A stretch of DNA of 64,000 bases. Origin: Eutypa lata (lineage: Eukaryota; Ascomycota; Sordariomycetes; Xylariales; Diatrypaceae). Shown here piece by piece: positions 1 through 10,693 of the stretch; positions within the stretch are counted from its first letter, which is position 1, and each line of letters opens with the position of its first letter. A model generated the notes under the pieces. That model saw nothing but the letters and a program-made list of their open reading frames with translations, had not been told where the DNA came from and searched no databases. The stretch spans positions 2,170,001 through 2,234,000 of the forward strand of contig JAKULF010000001.1 in assembly GCA_022661535.1 (NCBI GenBank). Direction: 5' to 3'. A program made the translations under genes and the position numbers.

Positions 1-826
1 CTAGTTGAGTCTTAATGTCGTTCTCCTCTAGCATTGCCCCGAACTCCCGGAATGTGATGTCTCTCGCCCTCCTCATACGCGTCAACCAAATGGTCTCTTG
101 GTCGCCGCCCTGAGTCTTCATCTGATCGACCCACTCCCAGAATTCCTCCTCGACCCTGTTATCCTCGCTTCCTATCACCAGCTGTATGGGGACGTTCCGG
201 ATCAGCTCCTTATTCACGGCCCTGCTGAACAAAGTCTCCACGTTGGCGATCCCAACCGGCCAGTCCTTAGTTTTGTCGAGAGCCGTCGTGTGCGATTGGG
301 ACCCGATGCTGATAGCGGCCACCCGCTCGGGATACAGGTACAGGAACCGATGGGCGAACTGGCCGCCCGCGGAGAACCCCATCATGAAGACCTTGGACGT
401 TTCGATGCCGGGCCAGTACTGTGCGACCTCGTCGAGGATGGAGAGGAGCGCCAGATCGTAGCGCAGCGTCGCAGATCGAAGCACAGTGTACGACTCGAGG
501 TCATTGGGGCCCTCGATATAGCATGGGAACAGCGGCGCGAGCACGGCACACGGCGTAGAATCGGCGAAGGGGGCTAGGTAGCTGTGCATGGGCGTCATGT
601 GCCGTTTGGTTCCGGGGACGTAGATAAGCAGAGGGAGCTTTTTGTTTGTCGAATCTCCATCGTCGGGAGTTGCTGACGGGCTAGGGTTGTAGTGTTTTGG
701 CGGGATGTAGAGGGTATAGGACACGCGGGTATCTGATGCGAGGGCCCTCAGGGGAATATCGCCGACGAGGTAGGCACCCTTGAGGAACTGTGGAGGGACA
801 TCGGCTGTTGTTAAGAACTTATCCAT
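1..826 (-). CDS. Alpha/beta hydrolase (partial, 3' end outside window)
   Basis: The frame is open from an ATG at 826 to the left edge, giving about 275 residues without a stop; the C-terminus lies outside the window. The nucleophile elbow GFSAGG is at residues 150-155 (Ser152), after a strand (SKVFMM) and before a helix (QFAHRFLYLYPERV), as in esterases and polyhydroxybutyrate-depolymerase-like hydrolases. A second strand (IQLVIGSEDNRV, about 214-225) ends in an acidic residue suited to be the catalytic acid. The catalytic His would lie beyond the edge. No signal peptide is visible, so a cytosolic esterase or peptidase-like hydrolase is likely; the substrate is unknown. It lies about 1.2 kb downstream of an NRPS on the same strand, so it could be a tailoring or release hydrolase, but this is only positional. 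Confidence 0.8.
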   Translation of the reverse strand, partial: MDKFLTTADVPPQFLKGAYLVGDIPLRALASDTRVSYTLYIPPKHYNPSPSATPDDGDSTNKKLPLLIYVPGTKRHMTPMHSYLAPFADSTPCAVLAPLFPCYIEGPNDLESYTVLRSATLRYDLALLSILDEVAQYWPGIETSKVFMMGFSAGGQFAHRFLYLYPERVAAISIGSQSHTTALDKTKDWPVGIANVETLFSRAVNKELIRNVPIQLVIGSEDNRVEEEFWEWVDQMKTQGGDQETIWLTRMRRARDITFREFGAMLEENDIKTQL

Positions 827-2070
827 ACTTTCTTTTCCTTTTTCTTTTTCCGAAGACAGGAGTAGGTTGAGATATGAACCGTGAAGAAACAGGATTCCAA
901 GACTAGTTTAATGACAGGAAGTATTCCAAGATCATGAGTAAAGAACACTGGGCCTTGAAGAAGGCATGTCTTGTTGTTAATATTTCAGTCAGCACATACC
1001 AGCATATGGTATGTGTAAGCTTTCGAGGTATCACAGTACGAACCGTATGCGGCATGGAGGCAGCGAGGGTACTTTGAGATAGCATAAGGCGGTCAGCGCT
1101 CGAGCTGACAACGATTCCTGGATTAGCCTTGCCATTGCACCGCCGTTTCTTTTCTGTCCCTTCCTCTCGGTAGGAGTAGCGGATTTCCAGATGGAGCAAT
1201 CGTCGAGCAACAAGGCTTAAAGTCAGATTATAGGTCTAAATCATGACGACCGGTCCGATTTAGGTAAAGGACCCTAAGGCCTTGGAGGATATTTCACTTT
1301 GAAAGGGTAACCTACTCTCGCAATACGAACCGCACGCGATATCGATGGTAGGCAGGTAGATAATAAGGCGGTCAGCGATCAGCCTGATAGCGCACTTGTT
1401 TTTTCTTCTTCTTCGATAGTGGTAGTAAGGACCCTACTTGGCAGATTAGAATAATTAATGACAGCAGCCTTCAAAAGTTAACCCCTACGGCGCTAACGAT
1501 GATTCAGGGGTTAACCTGTTGGTTGGATCTCAAAAGAGAATTGCGCATCATTACATAAAACATTCCACTATCCAACTTTTCACCTAAATATTAACTAGGG
1601 CAAGAAATTTCAACCTTCCTTTCAAGATAAGATCACTTACATTTTATGGAATAGCTTTTTTTTTTGTTGTTATTTATTCAAGCCTTTGACTGTACGTGGT
1701 TTCAAAACCAAAGTATTGAATGAGCACGCAATTCAGGGGTAACATGAAGTGCTCATAAACTAGTGGGTAACCCCTACTAATCCTTCAGTGCCACAGTGCC
1801 CTCGCTTAGTAGTCCATTACAGCGCTACTTACTATAATTGAATGTTTTAAGTACCTAGAGCTCTAGACATTACGATCAAAAGTTCCGACAAAGAAAGACT
1901 TTGGAGTATAGTAAACTAAGTAATGGTAAGGCTCTGTTGTGCTATTCACTGAATGCATAAATACGAGCATGTGAATTTTGAGAACTAAAATAAATAGTCC
2001 CAAGTCTGGTCGATGCATGGATCATATGACTGCCCCTCAGCTCAACATCGAAGGTACTAGTTACATGAAA
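827..2070. other. Intergenic spacer with a diverged direct repeat
   Basis: No convincing gene. Short open frames near 900-1210 resemble nothing and have no codon character. Two related stretches (about 1024-1180 and 1315-1440) share tacgaaccg and ataaggcggtcagcg in the same order and look like an old duplication. The rest is AT-rich 3' flank of the NRPS and 5' flank of the hydrolase. Confidence 0.5.
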
Positions 2071-5000
2071 CTATAGAATGAAGTCCTCGACTTTCGTCCC
2101 AGGTTTAGAGAGAACTATCTGATCTAGAACGGATGCTAGATTGGTTATCAACTCACGCACACCCGGCTCCGTGATGACCAACTCATCGTAGGAAACAGCG
2201 ACATGAAGGCAGCCATCGCCTAGAACACACTGGGCTCGAAATGGATGGTCGTTTCGAAGCCTTTCTCTCTCCACCGAGAAGCCGGGCGCCTGATAGTCTG
2301 ACACGTTTGCACCTGGCGGGAGCGTCGCGACCACGGTAGCCCATTCGCATCCTTGCTTCGCCTCCTCGCTTACATTCGATATTCTCCCCCAACCCAGGTG
2401 TATGTGATTCGTCATCCCTAGCAACCGAGCTTGCGTGGATTCCAGCACCTCGCTGACGGTAAGGTGAGGTTCAATGTGCACCAGGAGCGGTATCAAAGCG
2501 GCAGTTGGCCCCACGACATCCTCAATCCCCGGGAATGCCCAATCGCGCCCCGATAAGATCGTCATAAAGGCTACATCGGTACAGCCTGTGGTACGACTGA
2601 TTATGATGGACCATGCCACATAGACCATGGTAGAGAGCGTCACATTTGACGCTTTTAAACGTTTGGCGGGTATAGTGCGATTCACCTGGTGGGTGATTCG
2701 CCGACGCTCAGAAGCCGGTAGGTGAAGGAAGGGCCTGAATTTCCCACCGGAGAACTGCTCTCTCCAGTATTCTTCATGGACTGACCTGTCGACCTGATAT
2801 ATGCGGTTGACGAATGCTTTGAACGATATCGAGGTTGTGTTCAGCTCTCCGGTCTGATAGGTCTTGACAAGTTCTCGCATAAGCCCCTGTCTGGACCAAC
2901 CATCAAAAGAACAATGATGTGCTATCCACGCAAAATAGCGCCTCCCAGAAGACCTTTCGTGTATGATGGCAGACCGACCCAATGGCTTTCCGATTGGGAT
3001 GTTGTGCGTCTCGTCGTACTCAATGAATTCATCTAGTGTCTCTGAGGAGTTCCAGGTAGGTAGAATACTTGTCACGACTTGACTAAAGCCGCCAGCGTCA
3101 TCCTTGATAATTCTCGTGCGCAAGATTGGATACTTGGCATGCATCAAGGTCCAGGTCATCTTGAGCCTTTCAGCGTCAATATTCTCGCCCAGTTCGTAGA
3201 CGGACTGGAACCGGAACTCCCCGAGCCGTTGAAGAGAGCGACCCATCCAGAATTCCTGTATGGGGGTGCATGGGTAGACATCTTGTATCGTTTCGCTCGG
3301 GACATTGCAGAGCTCCGCGAGTCGGAGTCTCTGTTCTGCCGATATATCGTGTAGGCTCTCGCTTTCTACATCACTCTTCCGGAATGGTTCCATGTGGGCT
3401 GCCATCGACGACAATGTCGGATACGTGAAAATCCGGGATGCGGTCAAGAACCAATCAGCAGACCTAGCAGCGGTGACGAGGCGGATAGCAGAGAGAGAGT
3501 CCCCTCCGACTGCGAAGAAGCTAGTATGCCTCTCTATTTCACCCGCTGGTATGTTCAAGACTTGGAGCCAGAGTGCCTTCAGCACTGATTCCATTTCGGT
3601 AGGTTCTCCAGTAGCCTGTTCTTCAGGAATCGAGACCGAAGTGACTGGTGGTGGCCGGCGAAGCTTCGATGCTTGCAATCGGATTGCGGCACGGTCTGTT
3701 TTCCCGTGCACTGTGAGGGGAATATGTCGAATAGGTATGAATGCAGAGGGAATCATATAGTTAGGCAAGAATTTCCCCACGCTTTCGACCAGGTCAACGA
3801 CAGAAGCCGAAAACTCGGCAGTCTGGTCTTCAAAAATAGCCGGGCTGGAAACAGTCTTGTCCTGTGTGCTACCCTCTTTGTATAAGAAGGCAGTTAGTGT
3901 TGGCTCGTCCGTGCCTTGGAAAATGACAGCTTCCGAAACAATACGCCAGCCGACAGGAAGCGATTCGGCCATGGTCTTTTCGACTTCCTGCAGTTCGATT
4001 CTCTGGCCTCTGATTTTCACCTGGGAGTCTCTTCGACCAATGAAGATGATAGTGCCGTCCAGGTTGTATTTAACTAGATCACCTGTGCGATAGATCTGCG
4101 TGGTAAGATCACCTCGGAGATCGGCCAGCCATTTGGGGGCTTTCACAAATGCCTTCTGAGTCTCATCCCTATCCAAGTACCCCCGAGAAAGAGTGGGGCC
4201 TTCGACCGCGAGCTCACCGACGGCACCAATTGGTGCTAATCTTTCGTGATGCAGAGCATCGACAACCCACAACACGGTTCCCACTGCTTTATCAATATTT
4301 CTCGGATCGGAGCCTATGGTGACTGACGGATTCAAGGCACATTTTATGCAGCACTCACTCGGACCATAACCATTCATGAGATTGAGCGTGCTACCCCACG
4401 TGTCAACGTGGCGTTTCTTCATGGCCTCTCCTGAGAGGATCAAGACTTCAAGGGAGGGGACCTCGACGGGTTGCAGCAAGTCTATGACGCCGGGCGTTAC
4501 ATTGGCGGTATTCACATTTGCACGCCGGATGAAGCTGGCAAGATCATTCAACCGTTCGTGCTCGGAGGGGATGCAGATGCATCCACCAAACATCAAGGTG
4601 GTCAGAATGTCCTCAATACAAGGATCGAAGCTGAAGGCGGCGAACTGCAGCACTCGTGAGCGCGCATCGCGTTTGATTAGCGGTGCACGAGAAGTAGCAC
4701 TAGAGCTGAAAGCACGATGTTGAACGGCGAATGCCTTCGGTCGGCCAGTCGTTCCGGAGGTGAACATGATATACAAGTCACTCTCTGGCGTTACCCTCGA
4801 CTTGGCGTTGCTGTCCTTGTCTGATGTGGTTTCGGGTGGTTTGATGAGATCATCGATCAAGAGAATTGGCGTGTCTCCGAAGATGCTCGCCTTAGATTGA
4901 GATTTCGAACACAAAATAACGCTCGCCTGTACTGTCTCGATCATGTAACGCAGGCGCTTTTTGGGATGTGATGGGTCTAAGAGGAGGAAAGTCGCGCCTG

Positions 5001-5910
5001 TCTTTATGACGGCCAGTATTGCCACAACCACCCATTTAGACTTCTCGAAGTATAGGGGCACGACAGATCCTATGCCGATTCCATGCTCTTGTAGGTTCTG
5101 AGCCGCAACGTTTGAGACAGCAATCAGGTCTCGATAGTTCATTGATCCGTCCGAGGTGAATATAGCTTCCGCAGAGGGAGTCAGACGGGCCTGGTCGTAT
5201 GTTATTTCGTGAACGCACTTTTGAACCGAAGCTGGAAGGTTCTTATTCCATTCCAGTATCTTCGCGGAGTCCGCATCACAGAGAAAATTAAGGTCTCTTA
5301 ACGGAGAGTCCGGTGATGACCGCACTAGTGCCAAGACATGCTGGGATTGCACTGTGATGGCGCGCGCTTGCTCAGATGCGAAGTGGCCTTGGGCCTGAAT
5401 ATCAACCCCGGGGTTCTCGCCGCTTTCATCGACGACGATAGTCGTAATCAGGTCGAACCCATTCTGCGAAGTACCCGGGCCGTTGATCAAAGTCTTCGTA
5501 TCACATGCTGATAGATCTCCGCCGACTCTGACTCCTAGCAATGTGCGGATCTTTGAAGAATCACCCAGTTGACTGTCAGGGATGTTGCTTCGACTGACGA
5601 CGATTTTCTCTTTCAGCTCGCTCACACGCCAGTCGAGATTGAGATTTGTCTCGATCACCCAAGGTTGGGCTTGTGGCCACGGCTGTTTGTTTCTAGCTAG
5701 CCGAATGGCAAAACGCACGGCATTAGAGCCTTCGTACTGGCCTAGAAGCAGAGCCCACGCACAAACTGAGTAAGAGATTGCATCTTTGGCACCTGGTGAT
5801 AGATCTGTCCCTAGGTGCGCCAGGGTTTGCTCAAGTCCCTCGGGTGACCGACGTCCCTGACAGTTAGGTAGGGACGAGCCAACGTTCTGGGATGCTTCTT
5901 TGGTAGCCAT
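2071..5910 (-). CDS. Mono-modular NRPS (truncated C, A, T, terminal C)
   Basis: Single uninterrupted frame of 1279 residues. Residues about 40-220 match only the C-terminal lobe of a condensation domain (AWALLLGQYEGSN; link EWNKN before the A domain) and lack an HHxxxDG motif. The adenylation domain spans about 230-750: A3 FTSGTTGRPKA (383-393), A5 NGYGPSE (513-519), A7 YRTGDL (607-612), A8 VKIRGQRIELQEVE (631-644) and A10-like HGKTDR (735-740). The carrier domain has FFAVGGDSLSAIRL with the phosphopantetheine Ser at 805. A full condensation domain follows (about 875-1279) with an intact HHCSFDG (998-1004). By family knowledge, a fungal A-T-C enzyme loads one amino acid and its C domain joins it to a partner amine or ring, as TqaB/FmqC does with L-Ala. 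My hand alignment of the pocket gives roughly D-P-E-N-I-S-G-I-K-K, which I cannot assign to a residue. The upstream FAD enzyme is a natural partner. Confidence 0.95.
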   Translation of the reverse strand: MATKEASQNVGSSLPNCQGRRSPEGLEQTLAHLGTDLSPGAKDAISYSVCAWALLLGQYEGSNAVRFAIRLARNKQPWPQAQPWVIETNLNLDWRVSELKEKIVVSRSNIPDSQLGDSSKIRTLLGVRVGGDLSACDTKTLINGPGTSQNGFDLITTIVVDESGENPGVDIQAQGHFASEQARAITVQSQHVLALVRSSPDSPLRDLNFLCDADSAKILEWNKNLPASVQKCVHEITYDQARLTPSAEAIFTSDGSMNYRDLIAVSNVAAQNLQEHGIGIGSVVPLYFEKSKWVVVAILAVIKTGATFLLLDPSHPKKRLRYMIETVQASVILCSKSQSKASIFGDTPILLIDDLIKPPETTSDKDSNAKSRVTPESDLYIMFTSGTTGRPKAFAVQHRAFSSSATSRAPLIKRDARSRVLQFAAFSFDPCIEDILTTLMFGGCICIPSEHERLNDLASFIRRANVNTANVTPGVIDLLQPVEVPSLEVLILSGEAMKKRHVDTWGSTLNLMNGYGPSECCIKCALNPSVTIGSDPRNIDKAVGTVLWVVDALHHERLAPIGAVGELAVEGPTLSRGYLDRDETQKAFVKAPKWLADLRGDLTTQIYRTGDLVKYNLDGTIIFIGRRDSQVKIRGQRIELQEVEKTMAESLPVGWRIVSEAVIFQGTDEPTLTAFLYKEGSTQDKTVSSPAIFEDQTAEFSASVVDLVESVGKFLPNYMIPSAFIPIRHIPLTVHGKTDRAAIRLQASKLRRPPPVTSVSIPEEQATGEPTEMESVLKALWLQVLNIPAGEIERHTSFFAVGGDSLSAIRLVTAARSADWFLTASRIFTYPTLSSMAAHMEPFRKSDVESESLHDISAEQRLRLAELCNVPSETIQDVYPCTPIQEFWMGRSLQRLGEFRFQSVYELGENIDAERLKMTWTLMHAKYPILRTRIIKDDAGGFSQVVTSILPTWNSSETLDEFIEYDETHNIPIGKPLGRSAIIHERSSGRRYFAWIAHHCSFDGWSRQGLMRELVKTYQTGELNTTSISFKAFVNRIYQVDRSVHEEYWREQFSGGKFRPFLHLPASERRRITHQVNRTIPAKRLKASNVTLSTMVYVAWSIIISRTTGCTDVAFMTILSGRDWAFPGIEDVVGPTAALIPLLVHIEPHLTVSEVLESTQARLLGMTNHIHLGWGRISNVSEEAKQGCEWATVVATLPPGANVSDYQAPGFSVERERLRNDHPFRAQCVLGDGCLHVAVSYDELVITEPGVRELITNLASVLDQIVLSKPGTKVEDFIL

Positions 5911-6700
5911 TGAATTACTAAGAGGGGAAAGTCACTTGGAACTCAAAGAACTAACTAGAAGGGCTGACTTAGACGTGTGAAGGATTAACGAATATGTTAG
6001 TCCAGGTCCGGTAGATCAGCCTAGCACGCAATAAATCACCAGTCATATACATCTGTGCTTATTCACAAACACGTAACGTGGCAACCATTACAAGATACCG
6101 TATATACAGTGTGCAGATAAGTAGGGGTCTCTATGGTTCAGCTATCCGTGACTGTCCCACCTTGGGATTCGCAGAATCTCGAGTCACTCCTATTCCGCAT
6201 GTTTAGTCTGGGGTTGGCATGTCCGTCACACCGTAACATTCATTCTTCTCCTACGGAAAGTGACTCCCTTGGCCCCATACCTAAGCCACTCGGTTAGGCA
6301 GCATGTGGGGCATCATCGACAAGAGGCCTATGTTATGGCCGGGGCTTCTAGTCATAATTGTATGGGTCATATATTCATTTGAGCCTTTCGGGTGTCACCC
6401 CCTTTCCACTTTATACATGGTACAACGTCTACCCTATCTGCACCACTACGCCCTTGCCCGCTATACCTAACTGCTTACGTATCTAGCTAGGCAGCATCTT
6501 ATTCTTTTATGAAATCTTACACTGTCTTCTAGAATTATTCAATATCTGAAATTGTAGCTGTGCCAAGAAGATTCACTCTATCAGGTGCCTTACAAGCGCT
6601 GATTGAACACCTGCCTCATCCATCAAATGAACTTATCCGATCTCCACTGACCCCATTAACTCTGTATTCCTTGGTCTACATAACCACCGTTCAAATTCCA
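5911..6700. other. Spacer between FAD oxidoreductase and NRPS
   Basis: About 790 bases between the stop of the FAD gene (6701) and the ATG of the NRPS (5910), both on the minus strand. It should hold the NRPS promoter and the 3' end of the upstream gene. A plus-strand open frame at 6560-6832 overlaps the FAD gene end and has no support. No clear regulatory element is recognised. Confidence 0.4.
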
Positions 6701-8656
6701 TCAATTTACCCGGTCAAAAAGACTCAGTACAATGTTGAGGACTACTTTCCCATGATGTTCGAGTTGCTCTTTTTCACCATGTCTTTGGTATCTATCTGGT
6801 TCCACACTCTGTACATTCTGGTAATCTCGTGACCTCATCAATAAATCGAAGGGTGAACCGCTAACAGGCTGTTGTAACCCGAATGCAGGAGTTAGGATTG
6901 AGTGGCCTCCATCACCTTTCGAAGGCAACAAGCATATGTCAATGTGATGGTCCTGTAGCATAATAAGAAATGATGGGTCAGAGGCGTCGCATGATTGCAC
7001 TGCTATGCCAAACTGCTCTCTTAATGCATCAACTGTTGAGTCTGAAACAGCATTAGAGTTAAGTTCGTCTAGATTGTTGCTTTGAGTTAGATAAATGAAT
7101 GGAACAAGATCGTGCTTCAACATCGCTGCAACAGCATTCTGTATGAACCCACCCCAAAATTCCGAATCTCCAGGTAGGATTAAGGCAACATGAGCCGGAG
7201 GGTAAACCGACTCGCCAACCAGATGCTTTGCGATACGCGAGGCATGTTTTGCGTTGGAATCAATACCGTTAGTGTAGAAATGAACCCCCGTGGTTAATGA
7301 ACCAATTACATACAGGCCCCTCGTGGTTGTTGATTCCATTGTGTATTGGTCAACAGATAAGCCACCAACATGATGCTCTTCTAGAACCCTTGAAGATAGG
7401 AGTGATTGGATAAGCGGAGACTGGATATTAGACGCGCGAACCTCCAAACCTGAGGCTTCTACTATGTATTCAGCACGAGCCTGCTGACCAGGAAGAGTGA
7501 TCGTAAAACCATGTTCGTCACCGAGGATCTCGTTGAACTTCGAAACTCTCAGTCGATCTTCGACGAGCAGTCTTAGAAGACGGCGTGCATTTTCCAAGGG
7601 CATCGCATGCACATATGCGTACCAAAGACTACCCCAAGTGTTCATGAACAACGCCTGGTCGTCCGGGAGGAGGGTGTTCCAGAACCTTTCAAGAATTGGA
7701 GACGCAGAATCCGCCAGCGATCTCCAATGTACCAACCCTTTCTCTGATTCCTCGATGTCCAGAGATAGTTGGTGTAGTGGATCCTTCCTGCGGAAGAAGT
7801 CTGCCCAGTCTTTAACGCCCAGTTGCTCCGCGAATAACTTGAATCTCTCAAGCAGGACATGGAGGTGATTAGGCAGAGAACTAGACTCCTCGAGGTCTCT
7901 TGCTAGTACGTGTAGATCATACTGATTCCGGTACGGCCGCGCGGATTCTCGTCCCTGAACTTTAGGCAAACGACCACCTCGTGATACGAGATATATCGGC
8001 CCTTCGTGGCCATTCTCCACGAGGTGCAGCGCAGCATCGATGCCGCTTAGACGTGAGCCGACAATTCCAACGGTAGCCTGCGTGGGAATATCGTCCATGG
8101 CTTTAAAGTTCCAGGGGTTGCTGATATAGCCAGGCTTGTGGGTAAGATGTTGCTGCGAGCAAGCAGCGAAGTTTCCAAGGGCCAACACGACCTTGTTTAC
8201 CGTCACTCTCCGGCCATGGTCACCGAGAAGCTGAAACACGTGATCTCCTATTGGGTGTACCTCTAGAAGTTCCTCGTGTATTATCTCCAGCTCAATACCA
8301 CTCGATGCAGATTCGCGAACCGCAGACTCGAAGGCCGAGGAGAGATACTCTCCGTAGATCTGTCGCGGCGGATACTGACTACTGGCAGTTTCCGGGTGGT
8401 GGGACTTCATCCAACGGCTGAAGTCCAGCGGATCAGAGGCGTGAAGGCCCATAGTGTCTGCTCTCATATTGATGATGGCATTCCCGGAGCTGTTGGAATA
8501 TGCAAGACCCGGTCCCACCTGGGAGTGCTTTTCAAAGATGTATATGGAGCGAATAATACGCTTTCCTTTCCGCGCTTCCTCGAGTAGACTGAGTAGAACT
8601 ACCAGTCCACAGGTTCCTCCGCCAGCTATTGCTATTTGAAGGGAGCCTGGGTTCAT
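6701..8656 (-). CDS. FAD/NAD(P)-binding oxidoreductase with an extra C-terminal domain
   Basis: Intronless, 651 residues. The N-terminus holds a dinucleotide-binding motif AGGGTCG (11-17) followed by an acidic-ended strand (YIFEKHSQVGPGLAY). A second Rossmann motif VGIVGSRLSG is at 196-205, and FAD-contact strands YIVEASG (397-403) and GLYVIGSLTTG (447-457) close the fold. This arrangement fits the FAD-NAD(P)-binding family (PF13454-like) of possible monooxygenases. Residues about 488-600 form a separate alpha/beta stretch (HVALILPGDSEFWGGFIQN... HIDICLLPSKGDGGHS) that vaguely recalls a formyltransferase N-terminal half; this is a weak inference, because the expected Asn-His-Asp centre is not obvious. 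The gene lies directly upstream of the NRPS on the same strand, so it may oxidise the substrate or product. The last 50 residues look less conserved, so a missed 3' intron is possible. Confidence 0.85.
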   Translation of the reverse strand: MNPGSLQIAIAGGGTCGLVVLLSLLEEARKGKRIIRSIYIFEKHSQVGPGLAYSNSSGNAIINMRADTMGLHASDPLDFSRWMKSHHPETASSQYPPRQIYGEYLSSAFESAVRESASSGIELEIIHEELLEVHPIGDHVFQLLGDHGRRVTVNKVVLALGNFAACSQQHLTHKPGYISNPWNFKAMDDIPTQATVGIVGSRLSGIDAALHLVENGHEGPIYLVSRGGRLPKVQGRESARPYRNQYDLHVLARDLEESSSLPNHLHVLLERFKLFAEQLGVKDWADFFRRKDPLHQLSLDIEESEKGLVHWRSLADSASPILERFWNTLLPDDQALFMNTWGSLWYAYVHAMPLENARRLLRLLVEDRLRVSKFNEILGDEHGFTITLPGQQARAEYIVEASGLEVRASNIQSPLIQSLLSSRVLEEHHVGGLSVDQYTMESTTTRGLYVIGSLTTGVHFYTNGIDSNAKHASRIAKHLVGESVYPPAHVALILPGDSEFWGGFIQNAVAAMLKHDLVPFIYLTQSNNLDELNSNAVSDSTVDALREQFGIAVQSCDASDPSFLIMLQDHHIDICLLPSKGDGGHSILTPAFGLQQPVSGSPFDLLMRSRDYQNVQSVEPDRYQRHGEKEQLEHHGKVVLNIVLSLFDRVN

Positions 8657-9606
8657 TATTAACGCTGTAGTAGGTTAGTTTGTGAAATCATTCATTTGGA
8701 ACTCTAGGCTTACCAATAAAATGTTAAGTCTATAGAGCTAGGTTAGGTGCCTATCTTCTTCAAGTACGGCAATTAGGTTGCGTATTGATAACAGTTGTAT
8801 TCTTATTATTTCCAATAAACTTTATGTTTTGATCCTATTCAGACATGTCCCCCCCAAGTGCTGAGTGATAACTACGCCAAGACCATGGGGGAGTATAGTC
8901 CTAACATCGTCCCAAGACTAATTGACTTCATTCAGACGGCCATATGTATTAATCCGTAATATAGACTAGGCACATATTTATCCAAGATGTATCCCTGTAG
9001 CCCCAAGATACCTGGCGACGTCGCTTAAGTAGTCTTCGTATATATGTGAAGAGCTAAAATTACCACTCCGCTGTTCTTAATGGCAATAGATAATAGTTTT
9101 AGAGGATCATAGTTAACATGGTTTATCAACATCTTCTTTATGATTGGAGACAGCAATGCGGTGATTTATGTAACAATGGCGCCACGGCTACCTTGACGCT
9201 GCCTAACCTCTTTAAGCGAAAACTACTGCAGTATAACGTGTAAGTAACGATAAGGCGACGTGGCGATAATTGCCAGAGGATTGGTAGTCCAAGAGGTCAT
9301 TGGCAGAATAGGCTTTCTAGCCATCTTATACTGTGTGATACTCACACCCCTTTGATAATCGATAAGGCATAGAGGACTATATTGATTCTACTCCGACCAA
9401 GGGTCTATTATCTGCTCACAACCTAGTATGTACGTACAAGTTGGCTGACGAACGCGAATGGCGGTAAGGGTAGTCCATTCCATATTCTACTCGATCAAGC
9501 ACTATCACCTTAATACTAGCTATCCTCTTCAAGGTAAGGTGAACTCTCTCGCTATCCAACCAAATGGCGTAGATTTCCATCAAGGTACCTACAGGCTTCC
9601 TCACGC
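8657..9606. other. Intergenic spacer
   Basis: About 950 AT-rich bases between the FAD oxidoreductase start and the 3' end of the first AsaB-like gene. No open frame with coding character, RNA gene or repeat is recognised. It should contain the promoter of the FAD gene on its left side. Confidence 0.4.
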
Positions 9607-10693
9607 TTAAACACTCTCCTTTATTGGAGTAAATACAATAAGTCTAACCTCAATACTATCACGTGCCGGTGCTTGTCCCCTAGCTTCAGGATTGATGAAG
9701 GCCGCATGAGGGCAGGCTGTTCAATCCATGTTAGTAATCAAGGACAGTTTCAAGGAAGACAAGACACCTCCTTACTCATCCATCGAGGTCCATCCATCTT
9801 GCGCGTAGAGTCGTAGTTGACGAACATCCATGACTCATCTGTAGCTTGATTCGATAGCCAGTACCATTTCTGGTTTGCATTATGTTGCAGGTAGTACAGT
9901 TCCACTCTGAAGTCCGGTGTGACGCGATCAGCCGCGACTAGATCATGCGGATCGACACTTTGAGAGTCGCACATGGCGATGGGACAATCTTCGGCTGGGT
10001 GGGTGAGCGGGCGCCAGACACTGTAATTCAGGTTAGAATATCCTGCTGAATGGTGAGAGGAAAGGAGAAGAGTAATTTTCACGTACTTGATAATGCGGGC
10101 TCTGAACTTCTCATTCAGATACGTTGCTGCTTCATCCGCCGTCAGATGTCTTTGGATGCGTTTCGGACCCCCTTCAACGGTGTGATCAATGTGTACAGGA
10201 TATACAGGGGGCGCAGAAGTTGTCCTGCCTTGGTCTTGATCCTTTTCGTAGTCGATGACCTCCGTGTTGTTTCTGCGGATCTACGATGGCCCCAGGGTTA
10301 GAATAGCCCCCATTTACAAATGTTTCATGCTGTAGCAAGGAGAAAGGGGGAAAACCTTACTCGGTAGTCATAGCAAACTGTATGCACTGCATTCAACCTC
10401 TCTGACACTAGCTTAACGATCTCCTCGCAGTAGGTCTCGACCTTCGCATCATCGAGGTCAACGGCAGTATTTGCCTTGTACTTGAGAACTTGAAAGCCAT
10501 TCTCTTCTAGAGAGAACTTGTCCAGACCTTGTTCTCGGACATCTTCAATGGAAATGCCCTCATGCGGCGAATACTCGAGGTTCGTTTGAAGAATCTGTTG
10601 CGAGATTTCATCCCCCAGGATGTTAAGAAAATAGGGTCTCTCAGTTTCATAAATATCTAAAGGCTTAAGAAAATGCAATGTTGCTTGAACCAT
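9607..10693 (-). CDS. AsaB/CmcJ-like putative Fe/2-oxoglutarate oxygenase, copy 1
   Basis: Four exons by eye: 10693-10361, 10280-10087, 10020-9776, 9716-9607, totalling 882 bases (293 residues). Introns are 80, 66 and 59 bases with GT-AG ends. Family hallmarks are in order: CYDYR at the end of exon 1; PVHIDHTVEGGPKRIQRHL with the HxD pair; INVWRPL across the exon 2/3 junction; CPIAMCD; DLVAADRV; WYWLSNQ; and a C-terminal PHAAFINPEA plus SIEVRLIVF. These match the GA4-desaturase/AsaB/CmcJ family of small fungal hydroxylase-desaturases, thought to use Fe(II) and 2-oxoglutarate in natural-product tailoring. The substrate is unknown. A paralogue follows 1.5 kb away on the same strand. Reading straight through the last donor would lose the conserved PHAAF tail, so the last intron is needed. 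Confidence 0.88.
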
